Shown piece by piece: positions 43,880 through 52,720 of a stretch of DNA of 52,720 bases (within the stretch, counting starts at the first letter, position 1; every line of letters starts with the position of its first letter). The stretch is from Prochlorococcus sp. AG-355-M18 (GTDB lineage: Bacteria > Cyanobacteriota > Cyanobacteriia > PCC-6307 > Cyanobiaceae): contig QCED01000010.1 of NCBI GenBank assembly GCA_003280725.1, positions 1-52,720 of the forward strand. Reading direction: 5' to 3'. A program made the translations under genes and the position numbers. Under the pieces are notes generated by a model. It did not search any database. It had not been told where the DNA came from and saw only the letters and a list, made by a program, of their open reading frames with translations.

Positions 43880-44974
43880 ATGAAAAAAAAAGTTGCATTA
43901 ATAACTGGAATAACAGGTCAAGACGGAAGTTATTTAGCTGAATTTCTCTTGAGTAAGAATTATGAGGTGCATGGAATAAAAAGAAGATCAAGTTCACTTA
44001 ATACTGAAAGAATAGATCATTTATATCAAGATCCCCATGTAGATAATGCAAATTTATTTTTACACTATGGAGATTTAACGGACAGTATTAATTTAATTAA
44101 TATTATTGAGAAAGTTTGTCCAGATGAAATATATAATCTTGGAGCACAAAGTCATGTTGCAGTAAGTTTCGAGACTCCCGAATATACGGCTAACAGCGAT
44201 GCTCTTGGAACTTTAAGAATTCTTGAAGCAATAAAAACTTTAAAATTAATAGACAATACAAAATTTTATCAAGCTAGCACTTCTGAATTATATGGATTAG
44301 TACAAGAAACTCCTCAAACTGAAAAAACACCCTTTTATCCAAGAAGTCCTTATGCAGTAGCAAAGCTTTATGCCTATTGGATAGCAATCAACTATAGAGA
44401 ATCTTATGGCTTATTTGCTTGCAATGGAATTCTTTTTAATCACGAAAGTCCTCGAAGAGGAGAAACTTTTGTTACGAGAAAAATAACAAGAGGATTGTCT
44501 CAAATTGATGAAGGACTCACAAAATATCTGTATTTGGGAAATATAGACGCAATAAGGGACTGGGGTCATGCTAAAGATTATGTTGAAATACAGTGGAAGA
44601 TCTTACAGCAAGATAAGCCAGAAGATTTTGTTGTCGCGACAGGAAGGCAAAAAAGTGTCAGAACATTCATTGAATTGGCGGCTAAAGAATTGGGCTGGGG
44701 GGGTATTACATGGGAGGGTGAGGGAATTAAAGAAATAGGTAGGCGAAATGATACAAATGAAATAGTAATTAAAATTGATAAAAAATATTTCAGGCCTTGT
44801 GAGGTAAATTCTTTGGTTGGAGACGCTGCCAAAGCACATAGGAAACTAGGCTGGAGTCCAAAAATTTCATTAGAAGATTTAGTTGCTGATATGATAAATC
44901 ATGACAAAGAATTAGCTAAAAAAGACAATTTATTAAAGAACAAAGGTTATGAACTATCTTTGCCTAGAGAATAA
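43880..44974 (+). CDS. gmd: GDP-mannose 4,6-dehydratase
   Basis: 364 residues, extended SDR. N-terminal [17 protein letters not shown] (NADP-binding), [18 protein letters not shown], catalytic STSELYG and [12 protein letters not shown] (Tyr-x3-Lys), and [18 protein letters not shown], all diagnostic for Gmd. It makes GDP-4-keto-6-deoxymannose from GDP-mannose. The GDP-mannose supplier manC is 0.8 kb right. No partner (fcl, rmd or perosamine synthase) is visible in the window, so the final sugar is open. Convergent with lexA, 7 bases apart. Confidence 0.93.
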   Translation: MKKKVALITGITGQDGSYLAEFLLSKNYEVHGIKRRSSSLNTERIDHLYQDPHVDNANLFLHYGDLTDSINLINIIEKVCPDEIYNLGAQSHVAVSFETPEYTANSDALGTLRILEAIKTLKLIDNTKFYQASTSELYGLVQETPQTEKTPFYPRSPYAVAKLYAYWIAINYRESYGLFACNGILFNHESPRRGETFVTRKITRGLSQIDEGLTKYLYLGNIDAIRDWGHAKDYVEIQWKILQQDKPEDFVVATGRQKSVRTFIELAAKELGWGGITWEGEGIKEIGRRNDTNEIVIKIDKKYFRPCEVNSLVGDAAKAHRKLGWSPKISLEDLVADMINHDKELAKKDNLLKNKGYELSLPRE

Positions 44975-44981
44975 AACAAAC

Positions 44982-45599
44982 TTAAAATTTTTCTACCTTT
45001 CTCCAAACGGCAATTAATTTTCCTTGAATAGATACTAAATTTTGATCAATCTTAATTGGTTCATAATCTGGATTAGCAGCCTCCAATATTATTTGATTAT
45101 TTTTTCTGAAAAAATATTTTAAAGTTGTTCCTAATCCTGGGACCATGGCACTAACTATCATTCCATTTCTAAGAGAACTTTTTTCAATTACCGGTTCCAT
45201 TAAGACCATATCGCCATCTGCAATATAAGCATCCTTCATAGAATCTCCATTTACTGTTAAAGCAAAAACATTTTTTTTCTGAAAAACATCACTTATATCA
45301 AGCTCTTCAGAAACATCTGAATATGTTTCAACCAAGCCTCCAGCCGCTATGGAACCCAATATAGGGACATTTTTTGTTATCAAATCATTTACTAGTTGAA
45401 GGGTCCTTGCTCTTCCTTCTTGCCATGATATATAACCTTTTTCCTGTAAGTGCTTCAAACGACTTTGTATAGGAGCAGGGGATTTTAGTCCCATTCCTTG
45501 CATCATTTGCCTTATTGAAGGACTATGGTGAAACTTTTTAATATAGTCTTTTATCCACTCAAATAACTCATTCTGAGCCTCAGTAAGATTATTATTCAT
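44982..45599 (-). CDS. lexA: LexA repressor
   Basis: 205 residues. N-terminal winged HTH (SPSIRQMMQGMGLKSPAPIQSRLKHLQEKGYI), self-cleavage site Ala86-Gly87 in SIAAGGLVE, catalytic Ser120 (NGDSM) and Lys161 (GTTLK). It represses SOS genes and is cleaved when RecA is active. Length and sites are normal, so self-cleavage should work. Two near-consensus cyanobacterial LexA boxes lie just upstream (45609-45638), which suggests autoregulation. Often found at this place next to argF and ftsH in Prochlorococcus (from memory). Confidence 0.92.
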   Translation of the reverse strand: MNNNLTEAQNELFEWIKDYIKKFHHSPSIRQMMQGMGLKSPAPIQSRLKHLQEKGYISWQEGRARTLQLVNDLITKNVPILGSIAAGGLVETYSDVSEELDISDVFQKKNVFALTVNGDSMKDAYIADGDMVLMEPVIEKSSLRNGMIVSAMVPGLGTTLKYFFRKNNQIILEAANPDYEPIKIDQNLVSIQGKLIAVWRKVEKF

Positions 45600-45608
45600 A
45601 GCTAAAGT

Positions 45609-45622
45609 AAAACAAATGTACT
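45609..45622 (-). promoter_or_regulatory. LexA box-like site 1 at the lexA promoter
   Basis: On the minus strand the site reads AGTACATTTGTTTT, one mismatch to the cyanobacterial LexA box RGTACNNNDGTWCB. It lies 10 bases upstream of the lexA ATG. Confidence 0.5.
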
Positions 45623-45624
45623 CT

Positions 45625-45638
45625 AATACATTAGTACC
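45625..45638 (-). promoter_or_regulatory. LexA box-like site 2 at the lexA promoter
   Basis: On the minus strand the site reads GGTACTAATGTATT, one mismatch to RGTACNNNDGTWCB, 16 bases upstream of site 1. Two tandem sites at lexA support autorepression. Confidence 0.45.
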
Positions 45639-45811
45639 TACTAGAAGATTTTTTGCAAGTAAATATTAGAAATTACTTTATAAAAGTTATATCTATTAAT
45701 TAATTTAAATACATATAACTAAAAAATAATCCTATGATAAATTATTTAAAAAGTAATTTATATACTTAAATTTATCTAGAATGATCCTAGAAAATTATTT
45801 TTTAAAATTTT

Positions 45812-47257
45812 TTGAGTAAAAAAAGTAAATTACTGCCAATAATACTTTGTGGTGGGACAGGAACAAGACTTTGGCCTCTTTCGAGGAGAAGTTTTCCAAA
45901 ACAATACTTATCAATAAATAATAAAAAAAATTCTTCATTTCTACAATCGACAATTCAAAGAATAAAAAATTTAGAAAATAATGAAAACCCAATTATTGTT
46001 TGCAATGAAGAACATAGATTTATAACAGCTGAGCAATTAAGAGAAATAAATGTTAAGCCAGCCTCAATCATTCTCGAACCTACTAGTCAAAATACTGCTC
46101 CAGCAATTACTGTCGCCGCTCTAAAATCTATATCAACAGGTGATGATCCAATTTTATTGATTTTGCCCTCAGATCATCAAATAACGAATGAACTTGATTT
46201 TATTAATTCCATTAATGAAGCTAAAAATTCAGCCTTAGATGGGAAAATAGTTACTTTTGGAATAAAACCTAATAAACCTGCTACAGGTTTTGGATACATA
46301 AAGTCGGAAGAGCCCTTTCAAAAAAAAGTACTTAAACCATACCAAATTGAACAATTCATTGAAAAACCTAACAAAGAATTGGCGGAAAAGTTTTTAAAAA
46401 GTAATAACTATAGTTGGAATAGTGGAATCTTTCTAACAAAAGCAAGTATCCTTATTAAGGAAATTGAGACATACGCTCCAGAAATAATTTTTCATTGCAG
46501 AGAATCTATTCAAAAAAAAATTGATGACTTAGATTTTGAGAGATTAGAAAAGGATTCCTTCCAAAGATGTCCGAATATCTCTATAGATAAAGCAGTAATG
46601 GAAAAGACATCACTAGGAGTTGTTTTCCCTTTAGAAGTAGATTGGAGCGACGTTGGGAGTTGGAACTCATTCTGGGAAAACTCAATAAAGGATAAAAATG
46701 GAAATGTATTAATTGGTGATGCTATTAGCGTTGCATCTAAGAATTGTCTTATTAACAGTAATAGTAGATTAACCGTGGGTTTAGGCATTGATGATTTAAT
46801 AATTATAGAAACAAATGATGCCGTTCTTGTTACAACAAAAAGTAACTCGGAAAACATTAAGTCTCTTGTAAATTTTTTAAAGAATAATAATAAAATTGAA
46901 AGCGTGGAGAATAGGAAAGTCTATAGGCCTTGGGGAAATTATCTTTGTGTTGATGATGCTTCTTTCTGGAAAATAAAAAAAATAGAAGTCAATCCTGGTG
47001 AATCAATTTCTCTTCAATTACATAAAAAAAGAGCTGAACATTGGATAGTTGTCGAAGGGTCAGCAAAAATAGAAATAGATGATAAGAAATTAAATTTAAA
47101 AGCTAATCAAAGTTGTTTTGTTCCTATTGGCGCGAAACATAGATTATCTAATCCAGGGGATGGTCCTCTAATAATTATTGAAGTTCAAAGTGGTGAATAT
47201 TTAGGAGAAGATGACATCATTAGATTTAAAGATAACTATGGTAGAAAAGTTTTATGA
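45812..47257 (+). CDS. manC: Mannose-1-phosphate guanylyltransferase / mannose-6-phosphate isomerase
   Basis: 481 residues from a TTG. N-terminal nucleotidyltransferase with ILCGGTGTRLWPLSRRSFPKQYL, LEPTSQNTAPAI, ILPSDHQI, FIEKPN and VDWSDVGSW; C-terminal cupin isomerase with RPWGNYLCVDD, SLQLHKKRAEHWIVVEGSA and PIGAKHRLSNPGD (metal-binding His). Together these give the bifunctional ManC/AlgA type. It makes GDP-mannose for gmd and for glycan synthesis. It is divergent from lexA and convergent with argF. Confidence 0.92.
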   Translation: MSKKSKLLPIILCGGTGTRLWPLSRRSFPKQYLSINNKKNSSFLQSTIQRIKNLENNENPIIVCNEEHRFITAEQLREINVKPASIILEPTSQNTAPAITVAALKSISTGDDPILLILPSDHQITNELDFINSINEAKNSALDGKIVTFGIKPNKPATGFGYIKSEEPFQKKVLKPYQIEQFIEKPNKELAEKFLKSNNYSWNSGIFLTKASILIKEIETYAPEIIFHCRESIQKKIDDLDFERLEKDSFQRCPNISIDKAVMEKTSLGVVFPLEVDWSDVGSWNSFWENSIKDKNGNVLIGDAISVASKNCLINSNSRLTVGLGIDDLIIIETNDAVLVTTKSNSENIKSLVNFLKNNNKIESVENRKVYRPWGNYLCVDDASFWKIKKIEVNPGESISLQLHKKRAEHWIVVEGSAKIEIDDKKLNLKANQSCFVPIGAKHRLSNPGDGPLIIIEVQSGEYLGEDDIIRFKDNYGRKVL

Positions 47258-47306
47258 AATGATTAATTTTACCAATAGTATTAATTAACTTGAAATTTTT
47301 TGAATT

Positions 47307-48239
47307 TTATTTTTCTAATAACATTGTGGCAAGTAGAGCCTGTTGAACGTGTAATCTGTTTTCTGCTTGCTTGAAAATTCTGCTTTTATCACTCTCAATA
47401 ACATCATTAGTAATTTCTTTAGATCTATATGCTGGCAGACAATGCAAAACGATCACATTTGCCTTGGCTTTACTAACTAAGTTGCTATCAACGGTAAAAT
47501 TTTTAAAATCCTTATCTTTTTCCTCTTTTTGTTTTTCTTGCCCCATCGAGGACCAAACATCTGTATAGATAATATTTGCTCCAGAAGCAGCCTCATGTGG
47601 ATCATTAGTAATTAATAAAAAATTATCATTATTGTTTATTTCATTTGCCTTTTTAATTACATTTGGATGTGGTTCATAACCCTTTGGACAAGCAATCCTT
47701 ATTTTGACTCCGAGAAGTGCTCCACACAAAATAAGCGAATTTGCAACATTGTTCCCATCTCCGATATAAGTTAAGATTAAATTTTCTAATTTTCCAAATT
47801 CCTCTAGAATTGTAAGAAAATCTGCTAAAGCCTGGCATGGATGTTCTAAATCAGTAAGCGCATTTATTACAGGTTTTGTAGACCACTTTGCATACTCCTC
47901 GAGATCAGTATGCTTAAAAGTTCTTATAGCAAGAACATCGCAATATCTACTAAGAACTCTTGCCGTATCTTTAATTAATTCTCCTCTACCAATTTGAGAA
48001 GTATTTGGATTTAAATCAATAGTATGGCCTCCAAGCCTAGACATTGCAACTTCAAAACTCACCCTTGTCCTAGTTGATGACTTATCAAAAATTAATCCTA
48101 AGACTTTATTTCTAAAATTTAGCTCTAATTCTTTATTTTTAAAATTATTTGCTAGCTCAAATATATGATTAATCTCTTCAGCCCTCATATCCAAGCTTGA
48201 TAAAAAGTTAGTACTAGCAAGCTTATTTGGTTTTAGCAT
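47307..48239 (-). CDS. argF: Ornithine carbamoyltransferase
   Basis: 310 residues, normal length. Carbamoyl-phosphate site SSTRTRVSFE (about 54-63), DLEHPCQALADFL in the middle, and ornithine-site HCLPAYRSKE near the C-terminus. It makes citrulline from ornithine in arginine synthesis. Twenty-eight bases separate it from ftsH upstream on the same strand, so read-through is possible. Core gene, marks the return to conserved genome. Confidence 0.95.
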   Translation of the reverse strand: MLKPNKLASTNFLSSLDMRAEEINHIFELANNFKNKELELNFRNKVLGLIFDKSSTRTRVSFEVAMSRLGGHTIDLNPNTSQIGRGELIKDTARVLSRYCDVLAIRTFKHTDLEEYAKWSTKPVINALTDLEHPCQALADFLTILEEFGKLENLILTYIGDGNNVANSLILCGALLGVKIRIACPKGYEPHPNVIKKANEINNNDNFLLITNDPHEAASGANIIYTDVWSSMGQEKQKEEKDKDFKNFTVDSNLVSKAKANVIVLHCLPAYRSKEITNDVIESDKSRIFKQAENRLHVQQALLATMLLEK

Positions 48240-48267
48240 GAATATTCTTGGTTAGATATCAATTTTA

Positions 48268-50142
48268 CTACGCAGGCATTTTACTTTCTGAAAGCAAATT
48301 TTTTAAATCTTCTCCTTCAATAACCTCTTCTTTGAGGATTTTTTGAGAGATAGATTCGAGTAAAGGTAGATTGTTCCTTAAAATATTTAATGCAGTCTCA
48401 TGAGCATCATCTACTAAGTCTCTTACTTCTTTATCTATTGCTTGAGCAGTGGCATCACTAACGGATCTTCTTGGATTATTTCCATTTCCGAGGAATTGTC
48501 CTCCACCTTGCTTATCATATGCAAGAGGGCCTAGGATATCGCTCATACCAAATGTTCCCACCATTTGTTCAGCTATATCTGTAGCTCTTTGAAGATCATT
48601 AGAGGCACCTGTAGTAATTTTCCCAAAAACTACCTCCTCTGCAGATCGTCCACCTAATAATGTTGCTATTTGACCTTTAAGTTCCTCTTTTGAATTTAGA
48701 AATCTTTCTTCAGTAGGAAGTTGAAGAGTATAACCCAATGCGCTCATACCTCTTGGAACAATAGAGATCTTTGCTACTTTTGATCCTCCAGGCATTAGGT
48801 GCCCTACAATCGCATGTCCCACCTCATGATAAGCAACAACTTTTTTCTCATCATCTTGCAGAACTCTACTTTTCTTCTCTAAGCCAGCAACAACTCTTTC
48901 TATAGCTTCACTCAAATCTTGTTGCTCAACACTTTTTCTTTTTGCCCTTGCAGCGAGTAAGGCTGCCTCATTCACCATATTTGCAAGATCTGCTCCTGCG
49001 AACCCACTTGTGGCTTGAGCAATAGAATCTAAGTCAATTGATTCTGCTAACTTTACCTTTTTTGTATAAATCTCAAGAATTGTTTTTCTTCCTGATAAGT
49101 CAGGTCTGTCAACCAAAACTTGTCTGTCAAATCTACCAGGTCTTAATAATGCAGCATCAAGAACTTCTGGCTGGTTAGTCGCTGCTAGAACTATGACTGG
49201 CTTATCTGCAGAGGCAAATCCATCCATTTCTGTAAGTAATTGGTTTAATGTTTGTTCTCTTTCATCATTTCCGCCAACAACACCCATCGATCCAGAACGA
49301 CTTTTACCAATTGCATCCAATTCATCAATAAAAATAATGCAGGGTGCTTTTTTCTTGGCTTGTTCAAATAGATCTCTTACTCTTGCGGCACCAGCACCAA
49401 CAAAAAGCTCAACAAATTCAGAACCTGAAATTATAAAGAAAGGAACTTCTGCTTCTCCCGCAACAGCTTTTGAAAGAAGAGTTTTACCTGTTCCTGGAGG
49501 TCCCACAAGAAGTACCCCTTTTGGTATTCGCGCACCGATGTCTGTGTATCTCTCAGGTTTTTTCAAAAAATCAACAATTTCTGTTAATTCATCCTTAGCT
49601 TCATCAACACCAGCCACATCAGCAAATGTTACTTTTGATTCATCATCAGGGACGTAAACTTTTGCCTTACTTTTAGTAAAACTAAGAGCTCCCTGAGCAC
49701 CTCCTCCACCCATACTTCTTCTAGCAAAGAATTGTAAAACAAGGATAAAAATTAAAGGAGGAACAACCCAACTCAATATGGTTGAGAAAAAATTAGGTTT
49801 TTTGGGAGGTGCTGCAGCGAATTCCACCCCTTTACTTTCTAACCTTTGTGGGAGGTCCATATCAAAAATTGGGGTTGTTGCTAAAACAGAAGGGGCGCCT
49901 TCTTCAGCTCCATTTAACTCATATCTAATCTGTTCTTGAGTTATATATGCACGCTTAACTTCACCATCATTAACCTGATCTATAAATAAAGAATACGGAA
50001 CCCTGGGGATTTGCATATTTTGATTAGGGAAAAGACTGCTAAATAAAAGTAATGCTCCAACTCCTATCAAAATGATATTTACAATTCCAAATCTTCTATT
50101 AGGTTGATTATCGTCTTGTCTTATTGGCATAGTTATGGTCAA
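48268..50142 (-). CDS. ftsH: ATP-dependent zinc metalloprotease FtsH
   Basis: 624 residues. Two N-terminal membrane helices (about 20-36 and 127-146) flank a periplasmic or lumenal part of about 90 residues. AAA domain: Walker A GPPGTGKT (224-231), Walker [12 protein letters not shown], second region of homology with GRFDRQV. Zinc protease motif HEVGH near 440. Hexameric membrane protease that degrades membrane proteins such as damaged D1 of photosystem II; cyanobacteria have several copies and I cannot say which one this is. Intergenic sequence upstream has a palindrome at 50206-50215. Confidence 0.95.
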   Translation of the reverse strand: MTITMPIRQDDNQPNRRFGIVNIILIGVGALLLFSSLFPNQNMQIPRVPYSLFIDQVNDGEVKRAYITQEQIRYELNGAEEGAPSVLATTPIFDMDLPQRLESKGVEFAAAPPKKPNFFSTILSWVVPPLIFILVLQFFARRSMGGGGAQGALSFTKSKAKVYVPDDESKVTFADVAGVDEAKDELTEIVDFLKKPERYTDIGARIPKGVLLVGPPGTGKTLLSKAVAGEAEVPFFIISGSEFVELFVGAGAARVRDLFEQAKKKAPCIIFIDELDAIGKSRSGSMGVVGGNDEREQTLNQLLTEMDGFASADKPVIVLAATNQPEVLDAALLRPGRFDRQVLVDRPDLSGRKTILEIYTKKVKLAESIDLDSIAQATSGFAGADLANMVNEAALLAARAKRKSVEQQDLSEAIERVVAGLEKKSRVLQDDEKKVVAYHEVGHAIVGHLMPGGSKVAKISIVPRGMSALGYTLQLPTEERFLNSKEELKGQIATLLGGRSAEEVVFGKITTGASNDLQRATDIAEQMVGTFGMSDILGPLAYDKQGGGQFLGNGNNPRRSVSDATAQAIDKEVRDLVDDAHETALNILRNNLPLLESISQKILKEEVIEGEDLKNLLSESKMPA

Positions 50143-50205
50143 TTTTGAATCTATTATAAACTAAACGAAGAGTTTCCGTATCTGTATTGTTTTTTTTGGG
50201 TGAGA

Positions 50206-50215
50206 ACCGTACGGT
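50206..50215. promoter_or_regulatory. GC-rich palindrome ACCGTACGGT between ribD and ftsH
   Basis: ACCGTACGGT is a perfect 10-bp palindrome. Outside it, GGGT (50198-50201) and ACCC (50222-50225) also pair. On the minus strand it would be the 3' region of ribD and the leader of ftsH. No T-run follows on either strand, so it is not a plain terminator. It may be an operator or a structured leader. Confidence 0.4.
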
Positions 50216-50244
50216 ACTTTGACCCATAAAAATTCGCATAAAAA

Positions 50245-51345
50245 TTAATTTTTGAATGAACTTTTAACACATATATCATTTCCAATCAAACTAAACTGAG
50301 AATCACTTAATTTAATAATTTCGTGCATTTCTCTAAATTCAAAATCACTTAGAGGATTCATATTATTTTCTCCACCTAAAATTTTTGGGGCAATAAAAGT
50401 AATAAGTTCCTGAATACAATTAGATTTAATAGCGGCAGTCGCCAATCTAGGGCCACATTCCCAAAGAACTTTATTACATCCTCTTTTTGCAAGTATTTTT
50501 GAAATTAACTCTGGATTATCTGATAATACCTTTTCAACCTCCACACATTTCGGAATCCTTGAGAGGTAACTTTCATCTGCTGTAGAGGCATCATAGATAA
50601 CTAAAGTTTTTGCCTTACTACAATCCCAAAGATTGGATTTTGGAGGTAGATCTAAACTTTTTGTGAAAACAACTCGCAAAGGCTCAGGCTTTTTTGAACC
50701 TCTAGTTGTCAAAAGTGGGTTGTCTCTTCTTAATGTATTTCCCCCAATGATTATTGCATCAAATTCTGCTCTAAAAGAATGAACTAATGACCTTGATTTA
50801 TCATTAGTAATCCATTTACTTTTTCCATTTTTTAAAGCTATTCTTCCATCTATACTCATCGCCCATTTAAGAACACCAAATGCCTTTTTAGTAGTATTCC
50901 TATGAATGAAAGCCTCATTTAGATCTAAGGATTCTTGTCTACATAATCCCAAGTGAACTTGTATTCCAGCTTCTTTTAAAAGCTTAATACCTTTACCAGA
51001 GACTCTTTTGTCAGGGTCTTCGATAGATATATAAACCTTTTTTAACCCTGAGGATATCACCTTATCTACACATGGAGGTGTTTTACCTTGATGGCAACAA
51101 GGTTCCAGATTCACATACATTGTTCCACCTTTAGCATCTTTTTTTAGGTTATTAAAAGCCATTGCCTCTGCATGAGGCATCCCTGCCTTGAAATGAAATC
51201 CTTCTGAAATAAGGCTTCCATTCTTATCAAGTATCACCGCTCCCACCCTAGGATTAGGACTCGTTGTATTTTTGCCTAGAGAAGCCAAAAAAATTGCCCT
51301 TTTCATCCATTTTGTATGGCTTACATTTTTTTCAGACATCTCCAA
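50245..51345 (-). CDS. ribD: Bifunctional riboflavin biosynthesis deaminase/reductase
   Basis: 366 residues. N-terminal deaminase with zinc ligands HAEAMA and EPCCHQGKTPPC (about 75-95). C-terminal reductase with KWAMSIDGRIA and FDAIIIGGNTLRRDNPLLTTR, a DHFR-like domain. It carries out the two middle steps from the GTP cyclohydrolase II product to the ribityl-amino-pyrimidine. Domain order and length are normal. The start could be either M1 or M3. 9 bases separate it from the DUF3122 gene. Confidence 0.93.
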   Translation of the reverse strand: MEMSEKNVSHTKWMKRAIFLASLGKNTTSPNPRVGAVILDKNGSLISEGFHFKAGMPHAEAMAFNNLKKDAKGGTMYVNLEPCCHQGKTPPCVDKVISSGLKKVYISIEDPDKRVSGKGIKLLKEAGIQVHLGLCRQESLDLNEAFIHRNTTKKAFGVLKWAMSIDGRIALKNGKSKWITNDKSRSLVHSFRAEFDAIIIGGNTLRRDNPLLTTRGSKKPEPLRVVFTKSLDLPPKSNLWDCSKAKTLVIYDASTADESYLSRIPKCVEVEKVLSDNPELISKILAKRGCNKVLWECGPRLATAAIKSNCIQELITFIAPKILGGENNMNPLSDFEFREMHEIIKLSDSQFSLIGNDICVKSSFKN

Positions 51346-51354
51346 AAATCAAAT

Positions 51355-51855
51355 TCAGTTTATTGATCTCCACTCTTTAACAACGAAGGGTGGAACAGGT
51401 AACTCAGAAAAAACTCCTGGTAAAGATAATCTTAATGGTCTATTTTTATCTAAATTTTTAATCAATTCATTAAGATCGAATTCTGCTACAGCTTGTCTTC
51501 CATCATTTGCTAATTCCACATTAAGTAATGTTTTGTCATCTAAAAGCCACTTTTTTCTGCCTGATTCAACCCTCAAGTCAGTGGGATGATCAATTCTTAG
51601 ATTTCCTGGATATCCTATTACTCTCAAAATCAATTTATCTTCAAAAAGAGGGGATTTATAAGCAACCAATTGCCAAGTTTCAAAGTCCAAGTCCCTTAAA
51701 AACTCACTGCTAGAATTCATTAATTCCCCATTTATTTCTTTTTCTGCAACTTCTGCCGCTACTTTTAATGGGTTAAAAATAAAGGATAGTAGTAATAGTA
51801 AAGGTAATATTCCTTTTAAAAAAATATTTTTATTTAATTTTGTAATTTTCTTCAT
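51355..51855 (-). CDS. DUF3122 exported protein
   Basis: 166 residues with a signal peptide (IFLKGILPLLLLLSFIFNPLKVAAE), cleaved around 35. The mature part matches the cyanobacterial DUF3122 pattern: LRDLDFETWQLVAYKSPLFEDKLILRVIGYPG, then TDLRVESGRKKWLLDD, ending in LSLPGVFSELPVPPFVVKEW. Role unknown; predicted periplasmic or thylakoid lumen. Its start overlaps the upstream 83-aa gene by 26 bases. Confidence 0.85.
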   Translation of the reverse strand: MKKITKLNKNIFLKGILPLLLLLSFIFNPLKVAAEVAEKEINGELMNSSSEFLRDLDFETWQLVAYKSPLFEDKLILRVIGYPGNLRIDHPTDLRVESGRKKWLLDDKTLLNVELANDGRQAVAEFDLNELIKNLDKNRPLRLSLPGVFSELPVPPFVVKEWRSIN

Positions 51856-52081
51856 TTTCAGAATCCATCAGGGCGTCTAGAGTTACAGCTGTTCTTACAA
51901 TAGCTTGATATCTTTTGATTATTTTACGATTTTTTTCTATAACTCGAGATAAATTCAAAGTGTCTTTTTCAGAATAGCTAGAGGTTAAATCGCTTGAATC
52001 TTCTTCAATAAACTCAAATTCACTATCTTTATTAATTAGAGTTAACAATAAATCATGTAATCTCTTTCTTCTTTCAGACAA
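51830..52081 (-). CDS. Conserved hypothetical 83-aa protein
   Basis: Basic N-terminus (MSERRKRLHDLLLTLINKD), acidic middle (EFEFIEEDSSDL) and a helix LSRVIEKNRKIIKRYQAIVRTAVTLDAL. No membrane segment. It overlaps the DUF3122 gene by 26 bases. I believe it to be a small cyanobacterial conserved gene upstream of ribD, without a known function. Divergent from cobL with 83 bases between starts. Confidence 0.65.
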   Translation of the reverse strand: MSERRKRLHDLLLTLINKDSEFEFIEEDSSDLTSSYSEKDTLNLSRVIEKNRKIIKRYQAIVRTAVTLDALMDSENEENYKIK

Positions 52082-52164
52082 TTAATTAACTATGATAACT
52101 CGAATAATAATAAGATAATTTAATAAAACATTCAAACAATTTAAATCCATTTCATTAAATATTG

Positions 52165-52720
52165 ATGACTGAAGTAAATAGAAAAATTCATGTAATTGGG
52201 ATTAATTCTTATAAATTTGAGGATCTATCTTTCAAATTAAAAAATTTATTTTTAGAAACAGAAAATATTGCAGTTCCAAATTCATATTTTCAAGAAATTA
52301 AATCATGGAGCGAAAATGATTTAGGAAAAAAGAAATCATTTTTTTCGAGCAACAGTAATCACGAACTTCTTAACTGGCTTAGATCTAAAAAAACTGATGT
52401 TATTTTAATTTCGAGAGGAGATCCACTTTGGTTTGGAATTGGGAGAATACTACTAGAAAATTTTTTAAAAGATGAATTAAGGTTTTACCCTTCGAAAACA
52501 TGCATTCAATTAGCATTTAGTAAGTTAAAGATTCCATGGCAAGATTCTGTTAATGTAAGCATTCACGGTAGAGATTCGACTAAGTTAGTTGAGGCTCTTA
52601 AAGGAAGGCCTTTAAGTTTATCTATTATTACAGATTCAAATAACGAAAGTTTAGAAATAATTAAAAAAAACTTATCAGAATTAAATCTTATTGAATTCTA
52701 TGATTTTTGGCTCTGTGAAG
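52165..52720 (+). CDS. cobL: Precorrin-6Y C5,15-methyltransferase, N-terminal part (runs off window)
   Basis: The frame is open from ATG 52165 to the window end (185 residues seen). It is a tetrapyrrole (SAM-dependent) methylase: KIHVIGINSYKFED at the start, TDVILISRGDPLWFGIGRILLENF with the family GDPLxxG motif, and STKLVEALKGRPLSLSIITDSN after. This order matches the CbiE half of CobL. It methylates precorrin-6Y at C5 (and C15 with decarboxylation when CbiT is fused) in cobalamin synthesis. The C-terminal CbiT domain, if present, lies outside. Confidence 0.85.
   Translation, partial: MTEVNRKIHVIGINSYKFEDLSFKLKNLFLETENIAVPNSYFQEIKSWSENDLGKKKSFFSSNSNHELLNWLRSKKTDVILISRGDPLWFGIGRILLENFLKDELRFYPSKTCIQLAFSKLKIPWQDSVNVSIHGRDSTKLVEALKGRPLSLSIITDSNNESLEIIKKNLSELNLIEFYDFWLCE

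Noticed and set aside
44578..44839. Two minus-strand ORFs within gmd
   Set aside because: Both lie opposite the conserved C-terminal part of gmd and have no independent features.
46510..46857. 115-aa minus-strand ORF
   Set aside because: Shadow of the manC nucleotidyltransferase domain.
49193..49657. 154-aa plus-strand ORF
   Set aside because: Antisense to the AAA domain of ftsH; Ser/Pro-rich composition typical of a shadow frame.
50143..50244. Group II intron-like end because of ACCGTACGGT
   Set aside because: No domain V hairpin, no intron-encoded protein and no further similarity; the resemblance is one short motif.
51346..51354. FMN riboswitch for ribD
   Set aside because: Only 9 bases lie between the DUF3122 gene and ribD, and no RFN-type conserved sequence is visible upstream of the cluster.

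Overview
The window looks like a high-light-adapted Prochlorococcus. It is strongly AT-rich and dense in short genes. Typical marine picocyanobacterial families occur: DUF3122, DUF3303- and DUF3764-type proteins, LexA, FtsH, an HNH nuclease and CobL. The ptxABCD + phnYZ gene set is the one I know from HLII strain MIT9301, so an MIT9301-like strain is likely; this assignment is from memory, not from a search.

Layout. (1) 1-2.4 kb: tail of a surface-polysaccharide region, with a truncated 2-hydroxyacid dehydrogenase gene, a decayed hisH fragment and an unrecognised GT-B-like gene. (2) 2.74-19.54 kb: a 16.6 kb segment bounded by a gapless 183-bp direct repeat (about 85% identical by hand count). 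Its last 43 bases are perfect and cover the 5' half of tRNA-Ala(GGC). The left copy ends in the anticodon arm (tRNA stump); the right copy continues into an intact tRNA-Ala at 19471-19543. Just inside each end lies a pair of AGGTGCA sites spaced 12 bp. A small gene resembling the N-terminus of an integrase sits beside the right end. This is what a tRNA-integrated mobile element (tycheposon-like) would leave. Cargo on the left: a terminase-small-subunit/HTH-like protein, an HNH protein, many tiny genes (one translationally coupled minus-strand cluster), a secreted polysaccharide-lyase-like protein with a secreted amidohydrolase-like protein, DUF3303/ABM/DUF3764 proteins and two small lipoproteins. 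Cargo on the right: a reduced-phosphorus cassette, with ptxABCD (phosphite import and oxidation), a GNAT enzyme, phnY-phnZ (oxidative C-P cleavage), an OsmC-like protein and an ACR3 arsenite exporter.

(3) 19.6-43.8 kb: a large surface-glycan island. It holds a GT-C-like membrane protein, apt and mtnN, a PhyH-type oxygenase, several GT4 glycosyltransferases, a nucleotidyltransferase, a uronate epimerase and dehydrogenase pair, an ABC flippase, an EpsG/Wzy polymerase, an OafA/SGNH acyltransferase, galE, a WbpM-type dehydratase, a PglC/WcaJ-type initiating phosphoglycosyltransferase and unrecognised GT-like proteins. (4) 43.9-52.7 kb: return to core genome, with gmd, lexA, manC, argF, ftsH, ribD, a DUF3122 gene, a small conserved gene and the start of cobL.

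How it works together. The ptx operon is preceded by three TTAA-centred octamers spaced exactly 11 bp, a PhoB box. Similar 11-bp arrays precede phnY and the OsmC-like gene, so phosphite, phosphonate and stress genes probably form one phosphate-starvation regulon carried on the element. ACR3 fits because arsenate enters cells through phosphate uptake. The glycan island contains an initiating transferase, GTs, a flippase, a polymerase and acyl decoration, enough to build a surface polymer containing a uronic acid, with GDP-mannose-derived sugars supplied by manC and gmd.
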